Below, in pieces: positions 22,881-30,475 of a stretch of DNA of 64,000 bases (positions are counted from its first letter, which is position 1; each line of letters opens with the position of its first letter). The notes under the pieces are model-generated. The model searched no databases. It saw only the letters and a program-made list of their open reading frames with translations, and was not told the origin of the DNA. The DNA is from Nocardia kruczakiae NBRC 101016. GTDB lineage: Bacteria > Actinomycetota > Actinomycetes > Mycobacteriales > Mycobacteriaceae. The translations under genes and the position numbers were made by a program. Location of the stretch: the NCBI RefSeq assembly GCF_001612965.1, contig NZ_BDBL01000047.1:1-64000 (forward strand). Reading direction: 5' to 3'.

Positions 22881-25240
22881 ACTGTCCCCTGCGGTGCGCG
22901 ATTGGACGGGTCGAGGGCGGCGGCGCGGGAAATGCGGATACCGATGGTGCGCAGTTCGTCGGCGAGTTCTCGGCGACGCCGTGCGAGATCCGGGGTGTCG
23001 GGATCGAGCAGACCGTGGTTTTCCGCGAGTTTCATCGCACTGGAGAACAATTCGGAGGACACCGACTCGGTGCTGTGCAGCCGTTGCTGCAGCAGCATCT
23101 GGCGTCCCACGGCCAGGCATTCGTCGACGAACTGTTTGCGGTCCAGCGGCGCGGCCGGATCGGCGGCGGCCAGGCGCTCGGCCACTACCAGCTGGGCGTC
23201 GAAGAACGACCGCACGACGCGGTGCGCCATGATGAAACCCGAATCCGCCAGTGCGCAGACCAATTCCGCGGCGCTGGCGCGCTGCTCCCAGTGCGGATCC
23301 AGCAGTAGCAACTCGGCGTTCATCGCCGCGGCAAATTCGACCCGGTCGGGAAAGAAGAATTCGAACTTCAGCAGATCGCGCAGCCGGTAGGCCGCATCCC
23401 AGATCACTTCGATGCCGGGAGCGGCGCCGGCTTGTTCGTCGGCGACCTCGAGGATCGCCAATTCCAGGATCGCGCGGTCCACGAACCAGTGCACCGCGCT
23501 GTTGCGGTAGAACGCCGCCTCCAGATGGGCGCCCGCTTCGATCGAATACACCGGTTCCAGCCCACCGCGGTAGACCGTCACCACCTTGGCCAGCGACAGC
23601 TGTTCCAGCACCACCGCCAGGCCCTGATCGTCGCGCAGCGTATCCAGCTCGCCGGTCGGAAGAGCGCGTCGCTCGATGTATCCGCGGACCGGCTCCAACG
23701 TCTGACGTACCTCGCCGAGAGTGAGCGCGCGCTCGTGCACACCCAGCAGGGCCAGCGTCACCAGTGCGTTGACCGTGACCGGCGTGACCGCGTTGATACC
23801 GACCGCCACCTCGAAGGCCAAGCGCTGCACGGCCTTGCGCTGCCGGTCCGTCGCTTCCTCGCTGTCCGGGGCCGGCGATTCCGGATCGCCGTGGGCGGCC
23901 AGCCGGTCGCGGGCCGACAGTGGGGCGCCGAAGCGGACGTAGACCCGCCCCGCGGAATGCTGCTGGCTGCGGATGTAGCGGGCCAGCCAGGTCAGGCCCT
24001 CGGGCTTCTTGGTGCCGCCGACCTGTTCGGTGGCAATGGATCCCAGTTCGTTGAGCCGCTCGTAGGTGATCGACACCGGCACCAGCATCACATCGTCGAT
24101 GCGCCGCGAACGGATGGCCGAGGCCAGATAGTTCAGCAGTCCGAACCGGGGCGGGCGCAGTTTGCCGGTACGGGTGCGCCCACCCTCGAAGTACCACTCC
24201 AGATTGAAGCGTTTGGCGAGCAGATAGGCGAAGTACTCCTCGACCACGGCCTTGTAGATCTCGTCGTCGCCGAAGCTGCGGCGAATGAAGACGGTGCCGG
24301 TGCGGCGCGCGATCGGCCCCATCGGCCAGAAGCTGAGATTGGCGCCGCCGATCACGTGGTTGGGTGGAAAGTCGTTGCGCGCCAACGCGTCGCCGAGGAC
24401 GAAGGCGTCGACGTAGGAGCGGTGCGAGGGCAGGAACACCAGCGGGTAGTTGCGATTGAGCCGCCGCAACGCGGCCAATCCGGACCGGTCGCAGTCGATC
24501 TTCCAGGCCGAGGCGTGTACCGGCCGCATCGCCTGGGTGAACAGATCCGAGATCAGCCGGCTCTGCGCGGCCACGAGTTCCCGCAGCGCCTTCTCGGCCC
24601 GCCGATACACCTCCCGGGGGTCGGTGCCGGTTTCGGTGGCGATGGCGTCGAGGCGGCGCAGGAAGTCGGGGGAGTCGAGAATCTCCTCGACCACCATCCG
24701 GGGGACCTTGTAGCGGTCGCCGATCACCGATCGTTCGGCGCGTTCGAGCGCCACCGTGCCCGCGCGGACGATCGCCCGCGCGAACGGTTCCGAACGTTCC
24801 GCGGCCCCGGGATTGTTCGCGCGCAGATCGCTCAGCCGCGCGGGCTGTCCGGTGAGGATGAGATGCCGGTCGGGCGCCTTGTTCACCAGCCGGCGCTGCA
24901 GTAGCCGGTGTGGCCGGCGCGGATCGCTCAGCAGCGCCAGATCGGCGAAGGTGGTGCGCCGCACGCCGTCTCGCTCGGGTGGCAGCCACAGCACCCGGAT
25001 CGGGATCACGATCGGGTCGTCGCGGCGGCCGACGAGCCGGGCGGCGATGGCGGCGGCGTCCAGGTCGATCTGGGTGACGGGCGCGTCGATGCCGAGTTCG
25101 GCGGCGATCCCGCCCTCGGCGAGCCAGCCGCCGATCAGCTCGCGTTCCACCGGCGACACCGCGTCGACCAGGGCGACCGCCGAGCGCGGCAGATCCTTCG
25201 CGGTACTCGGAGCCGGATTGCCGGCGGCGTGATCGATCAT
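22877..25240 (-). CDS. plsB: Glycerol-3-phosphate acyltransferase PlsB
   Basis: 787 residues, the same size as mycobacterial PlsB2 (Rv2482c). Catalyses the first acylation of glycerol-3-phosphate. The catalytic motifs are FLPSHRSYVD (HX4D, about residue 270), IGGANLSFWPMGPIARRTGTVFIRR, YFEGGRTRTGKLRPPRFG and LVPVSITYERL. ATG 25240 is preceded by GAGGAGGGG. It overlaps plsC, giving a two-step route to phosphatidic acid in one transcript. It diverges from the salicylate synthase gene; an iron box at 25362-25380 lies in the shared promoter region and might also affect plsB, though this is inference. Confidence 0.95.
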   Translation of the reverse strand: MIDHAAGNPAPSTAKDLPRSAVALVDAVSPVERELIGGWLAEGGIAAELGIDAPVTQIDLDAAAIAARLVGRRDDPIVIPIRVLWLPPERDGVRRTTFADLALLSDPRRPHRLLQRRLVNKAPDRHLILTGQPARLSDLRANNPGAAERSEPFARAIVRAGTVALERAERSVIGDRYKVPRMVVEEILDSPDFLRRLDAIATETGTDPREVYRRAEKALRELVAAQSRLISDLFTQAMRPVHASAWKIDCDRSGLAALRRLNRNYPLVFLPSHRSYVDAFVLGDALARNDFPPNHVIGGANLSFWPMGPIARRTGTVFIRRSFGDDEIYKAVVEEYFAYLLAKRFNLEWYFEGGRTRTGKLRPPRFGLLNYLASAIRSRRIDDVMLVPVSITYERLNELGSIATEQVGGTKKPEGLTWLARYIRSQQHSAGRVYVRFGAPLSARDRLAAHGDPESPAPDSEEATDRQRKAVQRLAFEVAVGINAVTPVTVNALVTLALLGVHERALTLGEVRQTLEPVRGYIERRALPTGELDTLRDDQGLAVVLEQLSLAKVVTVYRGGLEPVYSIEAGAHLEAAFYRNSAVHWFVDRAILELAILEVADEQAGAAPGIEVIWDAAYRLRDLLKFEFFFPDRVEFAAAMNAELLLLDPHWEQRASAAELVCALADSGFIMAHRVVRSFFDAQLVVAERLAAADPAAPLDRKQFVDECLAVGRQMLLQQRLHSTESVSSELFSSAMKLAENHGLLDPDTPDLARRRRELADELRTIGIRISRAAALDPSNRAPQGTV

Positions 25241-25361
25241 GGCGGGCCCCTCCTCGACGGCGCTCCACCATTCAAGCTCGCGGAAGCGGATTCGCGCAGG
25301 AAGTTGGCCACGACGCTCGCAAAGCGAGTCCGATGTGTGCTCCAGCACAACACCGAGAAGG

Positions 25362-25380
25362 CCAGGTAATGCTAACCTCA
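25362..25380. promoter_or_regulatory. Iron box (IdeR/DmdR-type), distal copy
   Basis: CCAGGTAATGCTAACCTCA matches the 19-bp IdeR consensus TTAGGTTAGGCTAACCTAA at 14 positions. It lies 29 bp centre-to-centre from a better site at 25391-25409 in the plsB / salicylate synthase divergent region. Confidence 0.7.
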
Positions 25381-25390
25381 CCTCTTGGAG

Positions 25391-25409
25391 TTAGGTAAGC
25401 ATAACCTTG
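25391..25409. promoter_or_regulatory. Iron box (IdeR/DmdR-type), proximal to salicylate synthase
   Basis: TTAGGTAAGCATAACCTTG closely follows the 19-bp iron-box consensus, ending 8 bp before the GTG start at 25418. A site this close to the start would block transcription under iron-replete conditions. Confidence 0.85.
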
Positions 25410-25417
25410 GAGGAACG

Positions 25418-26794
25418 GTGTCGACCACGGACGAGCGGGTGCGAAACGGTTACGGGGACGGTCCGGGGGCGACGGGGCAGCTGGCACCGGGGACAGAGGT
25501 GACGGGCACGGCGCCGGCGATCGCACCCGCCGACGCCATGGCCGCGCTCGCCGCAGCCGACCGGTTCGGCGAGTACGTCGGCTACGAGGGTCCCGACGGC
25601 TGGGTGTTCGCCGCCGATCCGATCGGCAGCATCGAATTGGATTCCGGGGAACTGCGTGTCGAGTGGGAGGGCCGGGCCACCGTCGAGCCGTGGCAGGGCC
25701 GGCCGGCCGCGGTGATCGATGCGGCGCTGGGCGCGCTCCCGCTGCGGGGACGCAACGCCTACGGCTGGATCGGATTCGAATTCTGCGCATGGGCGCTGGG
25801 CGCCGACGCGCACGTACCGGCCCGAACCGCCCTGGCGCATCTGATGATTCCGCGCATCGAGGTGCGCATCGACGCCTCCGGTGTGCGGGTGTCCGGTGCG
25901 ACGCCCCGCGAGACCGCGGAGATCCACGAACTGATCGCACAGGCGAGTGCGCAACCTCCGGCCCCGCCGCGGCCGGTGGATGTCACCATCGACCCCACCG
26001 ACTACCGCGGCCGGGTCGCCGAGGCGGTCGACGAGATCCGGGCCGGGCGGTATCAGAAAGTGATCCTGTCGCGGAAAGTGGATCTGCCCTTCCCCGTGGA
26101 CGTTCCGCAGACCTATCGGCTCGGGCGCGCCAACAACACGCCCGCCCGCTCGTTCCTGTTGCGGCTGGGCGGCCTGGAGGCGGCCGGATTCAGCCCCGAA
26201 CTGGTGGCTTCGGTCGACCGGCACCGGGTGGTGACCACCGAACCGCTGGCCGGCACCCGTGCCTTCGGCCGTGGTGAGACGGTCGACGCCGCCGCCCGCG
26301 AAGAGCTGGTCGGTGATCCGAAAGAGATTGTGGAGCACGCCATCTCGGTGCAGACCTCGTTCGGCGAGATCGCCGCGGTGGCCGAGCCGGGCAGCACCGC
26401 CGTCTCCGATTTCATGGCGGTGCGTGAACGCGGCAGCGTGCAACATCTGGCCTCCACCGTGCGTGGCACCCTCGCCGAGGACAAGAGCGCCTGGGATGCG
26501 CTGGAAATGCTGTTCCCCTCGGTGACCGCCTCCGGCATCCCCAAGCGCACCGGTGTGGACGCGGTGTTCCGCCTCGACCACGACGCCCGCGGCCTGTACT
26601 CGGGTGCGGTGGTGACCGTTTCGGCCGGCGGTGCGCTGGAGGCCACGCTCGTGCTGCGGGCGATCTACCAGACCACGGAGGGCGCCTGGCTGCGCGCCGG
26701 GGCCGGCATCGTCTCGCAGTCGCGCCCGGAGCGCGAATTCACCGAGACCTGCGAAAAGCTGGGCAGCGTGGCGCCCTACGTCGTCGAAGCCTGA
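25418..26794 (+). CDS. mbtI: Salicylate synthase, MbtI/NbtS type
   Basis: Chorismate-utilising enzyme of 458 residues that converts chorismate to isochorismate and then salicylate, the aryl starter of mycobactin/nocobactin siderophores. YQKVILSRKVDLPFPVDVPQTYRLGRANNTPARSFLL-type sequence, TTEPLAGTRAFGRG, DPKEIVEHAISV, RERGSVQHLASTVRG, FPSVTASGIPK and RAGAGIVSQSRPEREFTETCEKL are closer to MbtI than to plain isochorismate synthases. GTG 25418 has TTGGAGGAA upstream; an earlier in-frame start at 25385 would overlap the iron box. Two iron boxes indicate IdeR-type repression. It converges on the salicylate-AMP ligase gene, the next step of the pathway. Confidence 0.92.
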   Translation: MSTTDERVRNGYGDGPGATGQLAPGTEVTGTAPAIAPADAMAALAAADRFGEYVGYEGPDGWVFAADPIGSIELDSGELRVEWEGRATVEPWQGRPAAVIDAALGALPLRGRNAYGWIGFEFCAWALGADAHVPARTALAHLMIPRIEVRIDASGVRVSGATPRETAEIHELIAQASAQPPAPPRPVDVTIDPTDYRGRVAEAVDEIRAGRYQKVILSRKVDLPFPVDVPQTYRLGRANNTPARSFLLRLGGLEAAGFSPELVASVDRHRVVTTEPLAGTRAFGRGETVDAAAREELVGDPKEIVEHAISVQTSFGEIAAVAEPGSTAVSDFMAVRERGSVQHLASTVRGTLAEDKSAWDALEMLFPSVTASGIPKRTGVDAVFRLDHDARGLYSGAVVTVSAGGALEATLVLRAIYQTTEGAWLRAGAGIVSQSRPEREFTETCEKLGSVAPYVVEA

Positions 26795-26812
26795 CGGAGC
26801 GGAACGCGGATC

Positions 26813-26840
26813 GAGCCCGGCGGGAGTTCCCGCCGGGCTC
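26813..26840. terminator. Bidirectional terminator between the two siderophore genes
   Basis: GAGCCCGGCGGGA and TCCCGCCGGGCTC form a perfect 13-bp stem with almost no loop, followed by TTCGT. It lies between the convergent salicylate synthase and ligase genes and could serve both. Confidence 0.8.
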
Positions 26841-26900
26841 TTCGTATCGAAGGCCGTTCGCCGAGTTCGGTTCGGCGGCAGGGCCGTTCGGCGACGAGGC

Positions 26901-28547
26901 TCAGCGCGACGCGGTCGCGGACTCGGTGTCGTAGCGGGACCGCAGGACCTTCTTGTCGATCTTGCCGACGGCCGTGAACGGCAGCGCGTCGGCCTGCTCG
27001 AGGATGTCGGGCAGTTTGTAGGTCGCCAGGCCGCGAGCGGTGAGGAACTCCTTGACCTCGACCAGGCTCGGCATCTCGCCGTCGATCACCAGTACGGCAC
27101 AGACCTTTTCGCCGAGGGCCGCGTCCGGCAGGCCGACCGCGGCCGCATGACGGACCGCGGGATGGGCCAGCAGGTGTTCCTCGAGTTCGTCGCAGGAGAT
27201 GTTCTCGCCGCCGCGGTTGATCACATCCTTGATCCGGCCGGAGACGATCAGGTGCCCGCTCGGCAGTTGCCGCACCAGATCGCCGCTGCGGTAGTAGCCG
27301 TCGGGGGTGATGGCGCGGGAATTGTGTTCCGGGGCACGGTAATAACCGCGGATGGTGTAGGGGCCGCGGGTGAGGAGTTCGCCCTCCTCGCCGGGCGCGA
27401 CGTCGTTGCCTTCGCCGTCTACCACGCGGACCTCGTCGGCGGGGGACAGCGGGCGCCCCTGGGAGACCGCGATCGTTTCCTCGGGATCGTCGAGACGGGT
27501 GTAGTTGATCAGCCCCTCGGCCATGCCGAACACCTGCTGCAGTGTCGCGCCCAGCGCCGGAGTCACCTCGCGGGCATTGACCTCGGCCAATTTCGCGCCG
27601 CCGACCTGCAGCAGCCGCAGGCTGGACAGGTCGGCCTCCTCCCATTCCACTGCCGCACACCACAATTGGGCCAGCGGCGGTACCACCGCCGTCACGGTGA
27701 CGCGGTGGCGTTCGATGGTCGCGAACGCGTTCTCCGGACTCGGGTCGGCCAGCATGACGATCGACGCGCCGGCCGCGACCGTACCCAGAATGCCCGGGCA
27801 CGACAGCGGGAAGTTGTGCGCGGCCGGCAGCGTCGCCATGTACACGTCGTCGGAGGTCAGCGCGCAGATCTCGGCACTGGCGCGAGCGTTGTAGTGGTAG
27901 TCGTCGTGGGTGCGGGCGATGAGTTTCGGCAGGCCGGTGGTGCCGCCGGAAACGAGCATCACCGCGATACCGGACGCGTCGACGTCCGGCAGCGAATCAC
28001 CGTCGCGCGCAATCGTTCTCAGATCGACGTAAACACCGGGATCGCCGAGGACGAAGATCGTGCGCAGCGACGGCACCCGCTCGGCCACCGCGGCCGCCAG
28101 CTCGCGGTAATCGAAGTCGCCGACCTTGTCGGCCACGATGTAGCCGGCGGCGCCCGAGAGCCGGGTCAGATGTTCGATCTCGGCCTGCCGATGGGCCGGC
28201 AGGGCCAGCACGGGCACGATTCCGGCGCGTAGCAGGCCGAACAGCACTTCCACGAATTCGATCACGTTGGGCAGTTGGACCACGACGCGGTCGCCGGGTT
28301 CGAGTCCGGAGGCGAGCAACCCGTGGGCCGTGCGGTCGGCGCGGCGATCGAGTTCGCCGTAGTCGATCGGTCCGGCGTCGGTGTGCACGGCCGGACGCCG
28401 AGGCCGGGTGCGGGCGGCGTCGCGCAACAAGTCGCCCAGCGGTTCGCCGCGCCAGTAGCCGGCGGCTCGGTAGCTCTCGGCGAGTTCGGCCGGAAACGGT
28501 ACGAAACCGTCGAGCAGGTCCTGCTGGGCGGGGGATATCGAAGTCAC
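26901..28547 (-). CDS. mbtA: Salicylate-AMP ligase (MbtA/NbtT-like aryl adenylation enzyme)
   Basis: Stand-alone adenylation domain of 548 residues that activates an aryl acid for loading onto a carrier protein in siderophore assembly. Motifs: MLVSGGTTGLPKLIARTH, LPAAHNFPLSCPGILG, QVFGMAEGLINYTRLDD, YYRSGDLVRQLPSGHLIVSGRIKDVINRGGENIS and PFTAVGKIDKKVLR. Position 240 (DhbE numbering) is Cys in FPLSCPG and the 337 position is Ile in GLINYT. From the published DhbE code, Cys plus a bulkier residue than Val favours salicylate over 2,3-dihydroxybenzoate. GTG 28547 is preceded by GTGAGG. An iron box lies 48 bp upstream. In N. farcinica the salicylate genes are likewise separate from the main nbt cluster, as I recall. 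Confidence 0.88.
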   Translation of the reverse strand: MTSISPAQQDLLDGFVPFPAELAESYRAAGYWRGEPLGDLLRDAARTRPRRPAVHTDAGPIDYGELDRRADRTAHGLLASGLEPGDRVVVQLPNVIEFVEVLFGLLRAGIVPVLALPAHRQAEIEHLTRLSGAAGYIVADKVGDFDYRELAAAVAERVPSLRTIFVLGDPGVYVDLRTIARDGDSLPDVDASGIAVMLVSGGTTGLPKLIARTHDDYHYNARASAEICALTSDDVYMATLPAAHNFPLSCPGILGTVAAGASIVMLADPSPENAFATIERHRVTVTAVVPPLAQLWCAAVEWEEADLSSLRLLQVGGAKLAEVNAREVTPALGATLQQVFGMAEGLINYTRLDDPEETIAVSQGRPLSPADEVRVVDGEGNDVAPGEEGELLTRGPYTIRGYYRAPEHNSRAITPDGYYRSGDLVRQLPSGHLIVSGRIKDVINRGGENISCDELEEHLLAHPAVRHAAAVGLPDAALGEKVCAVLVIDGEMPSLVEVKEFLTARGLATYKLPDILEQADALPFTAVGKIDKKVLRSRYDTESATASR

Positions 28548-28594
28548 GGGTATCGCCTCACGGGTCGAGCTGCGCAGTATCGAAGCTGCCTTAG

Positions 28595-28613
28595 ATAGGT
28601 TAGGCAACCCTAT
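28595..28613. promoter_or_regulatory. Iron box upstream of the salicylate-AMP ligase
   Basis: ATAGGTTAGGCAACCCTAT matches the 19-bp IdeR consensus at 15 positions and is itself nearly palindromic. It is 48 bp before the GTG start. Confidence 0.85.
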
Positions 28614-28713
28614 ATTAGAAGTGGCGGTGTCGCGTCCCGGGTGGTCCGAAACGCCGCGGCCCGGCTCCGCGACAACAGCGCGCACCGGCCCGTGCCCGCC
28701 TAGACTCGTGCGG

Positions 28714-29595
28714 GTGAGCGGTTGGAACATCTCCGATATTCCGGACCAGAGTGGGCGCACGATCATCGTGACCGGCGCGAACAGCGGACTGGGCGCGGCC
28801 ACCACCAGGGCGTTGGCGCAGGCCGGCGCGCAGGTGATCATGGCCTGCCGCGACGAGGTGAAGGCCCGCGCGGTCGCCGACACCATCGGCGAACGGGTGC
28901 AGGTGCGCCGGCTCGACCTGGCCGACCTGTCCTCGATCCGCGAATTCGCGCGCACGATCGAGGGCGCCGACGTGCTGATCAACAACGCCGGCGTGATGGC
29001 CCTGCCGCTGCGCCATACCGCCGACGGCTTCGAGATGCAGTTCGGGACCAACCATCTCGGCCATTTCGCGCTGACCGGTCTGTTGCTCGACAAGATCTCC
29101 GATCGCGTCGTCACGGTATCCAGCGGCGCCCACATGATCGGCCGCATCGACCTCGCCGATCCGAACTACCAGCACCGGCGCTACGAGCGCTGGCGCGCCT
29201 ACGGTCAGTCGAAACTGGCGAATCTGATGTTCGCCTACGAACTTCAGCGCCGCCTCACCGCGGCCGGTTCACCGAAGGTCTCGGTGGCGGCCCACCCCGG
29301 CTACGCCAGTACCGAACTGCAGTCGCATACCGAGTCGTTCCTGGACGCGATCATGGCCCTGGGCAACCGCATTCTCGCCCAGTCGGCCGAAATGGGTGCC
29401 CTGCCAAGTCTTTACGCCGCCACCGCGAAGGTCGAACCCGGCGCGTTCTACGGCCCGACCCGCCTCGGCGGTCTGCGCGGCTACCCCGAGCGCTGTGGCT
29501 CCTCGGCCGCCTCGCGCGACGAGGTCACCGCCCGCCGCCTCTGGGACCTGTCCGAACAACTCACCGACGTCACCTACTCGTTCGCCCGCCGCTGA
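28714..29595 (+). CDS. SDR-family oxidoreductase (retinol-dehydrogenase-like)
   Basis: 293 residues. GRTIIVTGANSGLGAATTRALAQAGAQVIMACRD (TGxxxGxG), DVLINNAGVMALP (NNAG), VVTVSSGAHMIG (Ser) and AYGQSKLANLMFAYEL (YxxxK) are complete; the CRDxxK pattern after beta-2 suggests NADP(H). It belongs to the WW-domain/retinol dehydrogenase-like SDRs abundant in Nocardia and mycobacteria, substrate unknown. GTG 28714 lies 7 bases after TAGACT (28701-28706), pointing to a leaderless transcript; GTG 28708 is the alternative. It is divergent from the siderophore ligase gene but lies beyond its iron box. Confidence 0.88.
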   Translation: MSGWNISDIPDQSGRTIIVTGANSGLGAATTRALAQAGAQVIMACRDEVKARAVADTIGERVQVRRLDLADLSSIREFARTIEGADVLINNAGVMALPLRHTADGFEMQFGTNHLGHFALTGLLLDKISDRVVTVSSGAHMIGRIDLADPNYQHRRYERWRAYGQSKLANLMFAYELQRRLTAAGSPKVSVAAHPGYASTELQSHTESFLDAIMALGNRILAQSAEMGALPSLYAATAKVEPGAFYGPTRLGGLRGYPERCGSSAASRDEVTARRLWDLSEQLTDVTYSFARR

Positions 29596-29608
29596 GCCGA
29601 CCCAATCC

Positions 29609-29643
29609 GGTGTGATCGGCATCACTTTCGGTGATGTCACACC
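29609..29643. repeat. Inverted repeat overlapping the AhpD-like promoter
   Basis: GGTGTGA (29609-29615) and TCACACC (29637-29643) are perfect complements, and CATCAC/GTGATG form an inner pair. It could terminate the preceding SDR transcript or bind a regulator over the -35 region. Confidence 0.5.
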
Positions 29644-29662
29644 CCGTGGGTGCTGTTCCGTC
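29635..29662 (+). promoter_or_regulatory. ECF41-type sigma promoter before the AhpD-like gene
   Basis: TGTCACA (29635-29641), 17 bases, then CGTC (29659-29662). The published ECF41 promoter is TGTCACA-n16-CGTC. An ECF41 sigma gene lies at 33254-34195, and ECF41 regulators typically control carboxymuconolactone-decarboxylase-fold genes like the one downstream. Confidence 0.7.
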
Positions 29663-29716
29663 ATCTCTGTGTAGCGACGCCGCGCCGCGCGGCTCACTTT
29701 CCACAGGAGGATGGTC

Positions 29717-30187
29717 ATGGAACCCCGTTTCGCTCTCTTCGACAACGAGATCGCCGCGAAGTTCGTCAAGCGGATCGGTAACGCCGGCCAGGTCGTCGAC
29801 AACTCGCCGCTGCCCAAGGCGACGCAGGAGTTGGTCAAGCTGCGCGCCAGCCAGATCAACGGGTGCGGCTTCTGCACCGATATGCACTCCAAGGACGCGG
29901 CCGCCGCGGGTGAGACCTCGGTGCGGCTCAACCTGGTCGCCGCGTGGCGCGAGGCGATCGTCTTCACCGAGGCCGAGCGGGCCGCGCTCGCGCTGACCGA
30001 GGAAGGCACCCGCCTCGCCGATGTCCACCGCGGCATCAGCGAGGAGACCTGGGAGCAGGTGCGCAAGCACTACGACGACGAGCAGATCGGCGCCCTGATC
30101 TCGCTCATCGCGCTGATCAACGCCTACAACCGGCTCAACGTCATCGCCGGCACCCCGGCCGGCACCTACGAGCCCGGCATGTTCTGA
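29717..30187 (+). CDS. AhpD-like / carboxymuconolactone-decarboxylase-fold protein
   Basis: 156 residues. The CMD core has KLRASQINGCGFCTDMHSKDA with redox CxxC (Cys50, Cys53) and His57, as in alkylhydroperoxidase AhpD, so a thiol peroxidase or disulfide-reductase role is likely. ATG 29717 is chosen because CAGGAGG lies six bases upstream; ATG 29711 is directly adjacent to that site. The upstream sequence carries an ECF41-type promoter, and this protein class is the usual target of ECF41 sigma factors; a matching sigma gene is 3.1 kb downstream on the other strand. Confidence 0.88.
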   Translation: MEPRFALFDNEIAAKFVKRIGNAGQVVDNSPLPKATQELVKLRASQINGCGFCTDMHSKDAAAAGETSVRLNLVAAWREAIVFTEAERAALALTEEGTRLADVHRGISEETWEQVRKHYDDEQIGALISLIALINAYNRLNVIAGTPAGTYEPGMF

Positions 30188-30204
30188 CCGCCGCACGCGA
30201 ATTC

Positions 30205-30241
30205 GGGCCCGGCACAGGATCGTTGGATCCCGGCCGGGCCC
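30205..30241 (+). terminator. Hairpin after the AhpD-like gene
   Basis: GGGCCCGGC (30205-30213) and GCCGGGCCC (30233-30241) pair perfectly, with a smaller GGATC/GGATCC pairing inside. No U tract. Confidence 0.55.
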
Positions 30242-30328
30242 CGTCGCATCCACGGTGGCTGTGGGGGCCGTCACGTCCGCCGACCCGACCGAACCCATCC
30301 GCGCCGCGCCCCTGGTACAGTCGCCCTC

Positions 30329-30394
30329 GTGCAGCGCGCGTATTTCTGGTTTACCAAGCCGGCCCCGGGTGGGTCGGTCGGTGACCCGCGCTGA
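30329..30394 (+). CDS. Aromatic leader peptide upstream of DAHP synthase
   Basis: A 21-codon frame beginning GTG 30329 and ending TGA 30394. Codons 4-8 read Ala-Tyr-Phe-Trp-Phe, four consecutive aromatic residues, the three end products of the pathway whose first enzyme is encoded next. TACAGT at 30316-30321 lies 7 bases before the GTG, so the transcript is probably leaderless and starts at this codon. Downstream segments can pair alternatively before the aroF start. This is the arrangement of an attenuation leader; C. glutamicum aroF has a comparable Phe/Tyr leader peptide (aroR). Confidence 0.75.
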   Translation: MQRAYFWFTKPAPGGSVGDPR

Positions 30395-30475
30395 CCTTCT
30401 CCCACCCCGAGCCGGACTGCAGACCGGCTCCACGGGATTTCGCTCGGTGGGTCGGCCTGAGAAAAGGAACCCATC
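30368..30475 (+). promoter_or_regulatory. Attenuator-like alternative RNA pairings before aroF
   Basis: GGGTGGG (30368-30374, within the leader peptide) can pair with CCCACCC (30401-30407). The latter, with GAG, can instead pair with CTCGGTGGG (30443-30451) just before the ribosome-binding site AAGGA (30464-30468). A perfect hairpin GAGCCGG/CCGGCTC (30409-30415/30424-30430) lies between. There is no U run, so control may act on ribosome access or Rho rather than intrinsic termination. Confidence 0.65.

Noticed and set aside
21432..25271. A 1279-codon open frame suggesting one giant PlsB-PlsC protein
   Set aside because: The upstream half is out of frame with the real plsB, which is clearly conserved at 22877-25240; plsC starts at GTG 22880.
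29609..29643. Inverted repeat before the AhpD-like gene as a simple terminator of the SDR gene
   Set aside because: Possible, but it overlaps the TGTCACA promoter element and lacks a U run, so it was recorded only as an inverted repeat.
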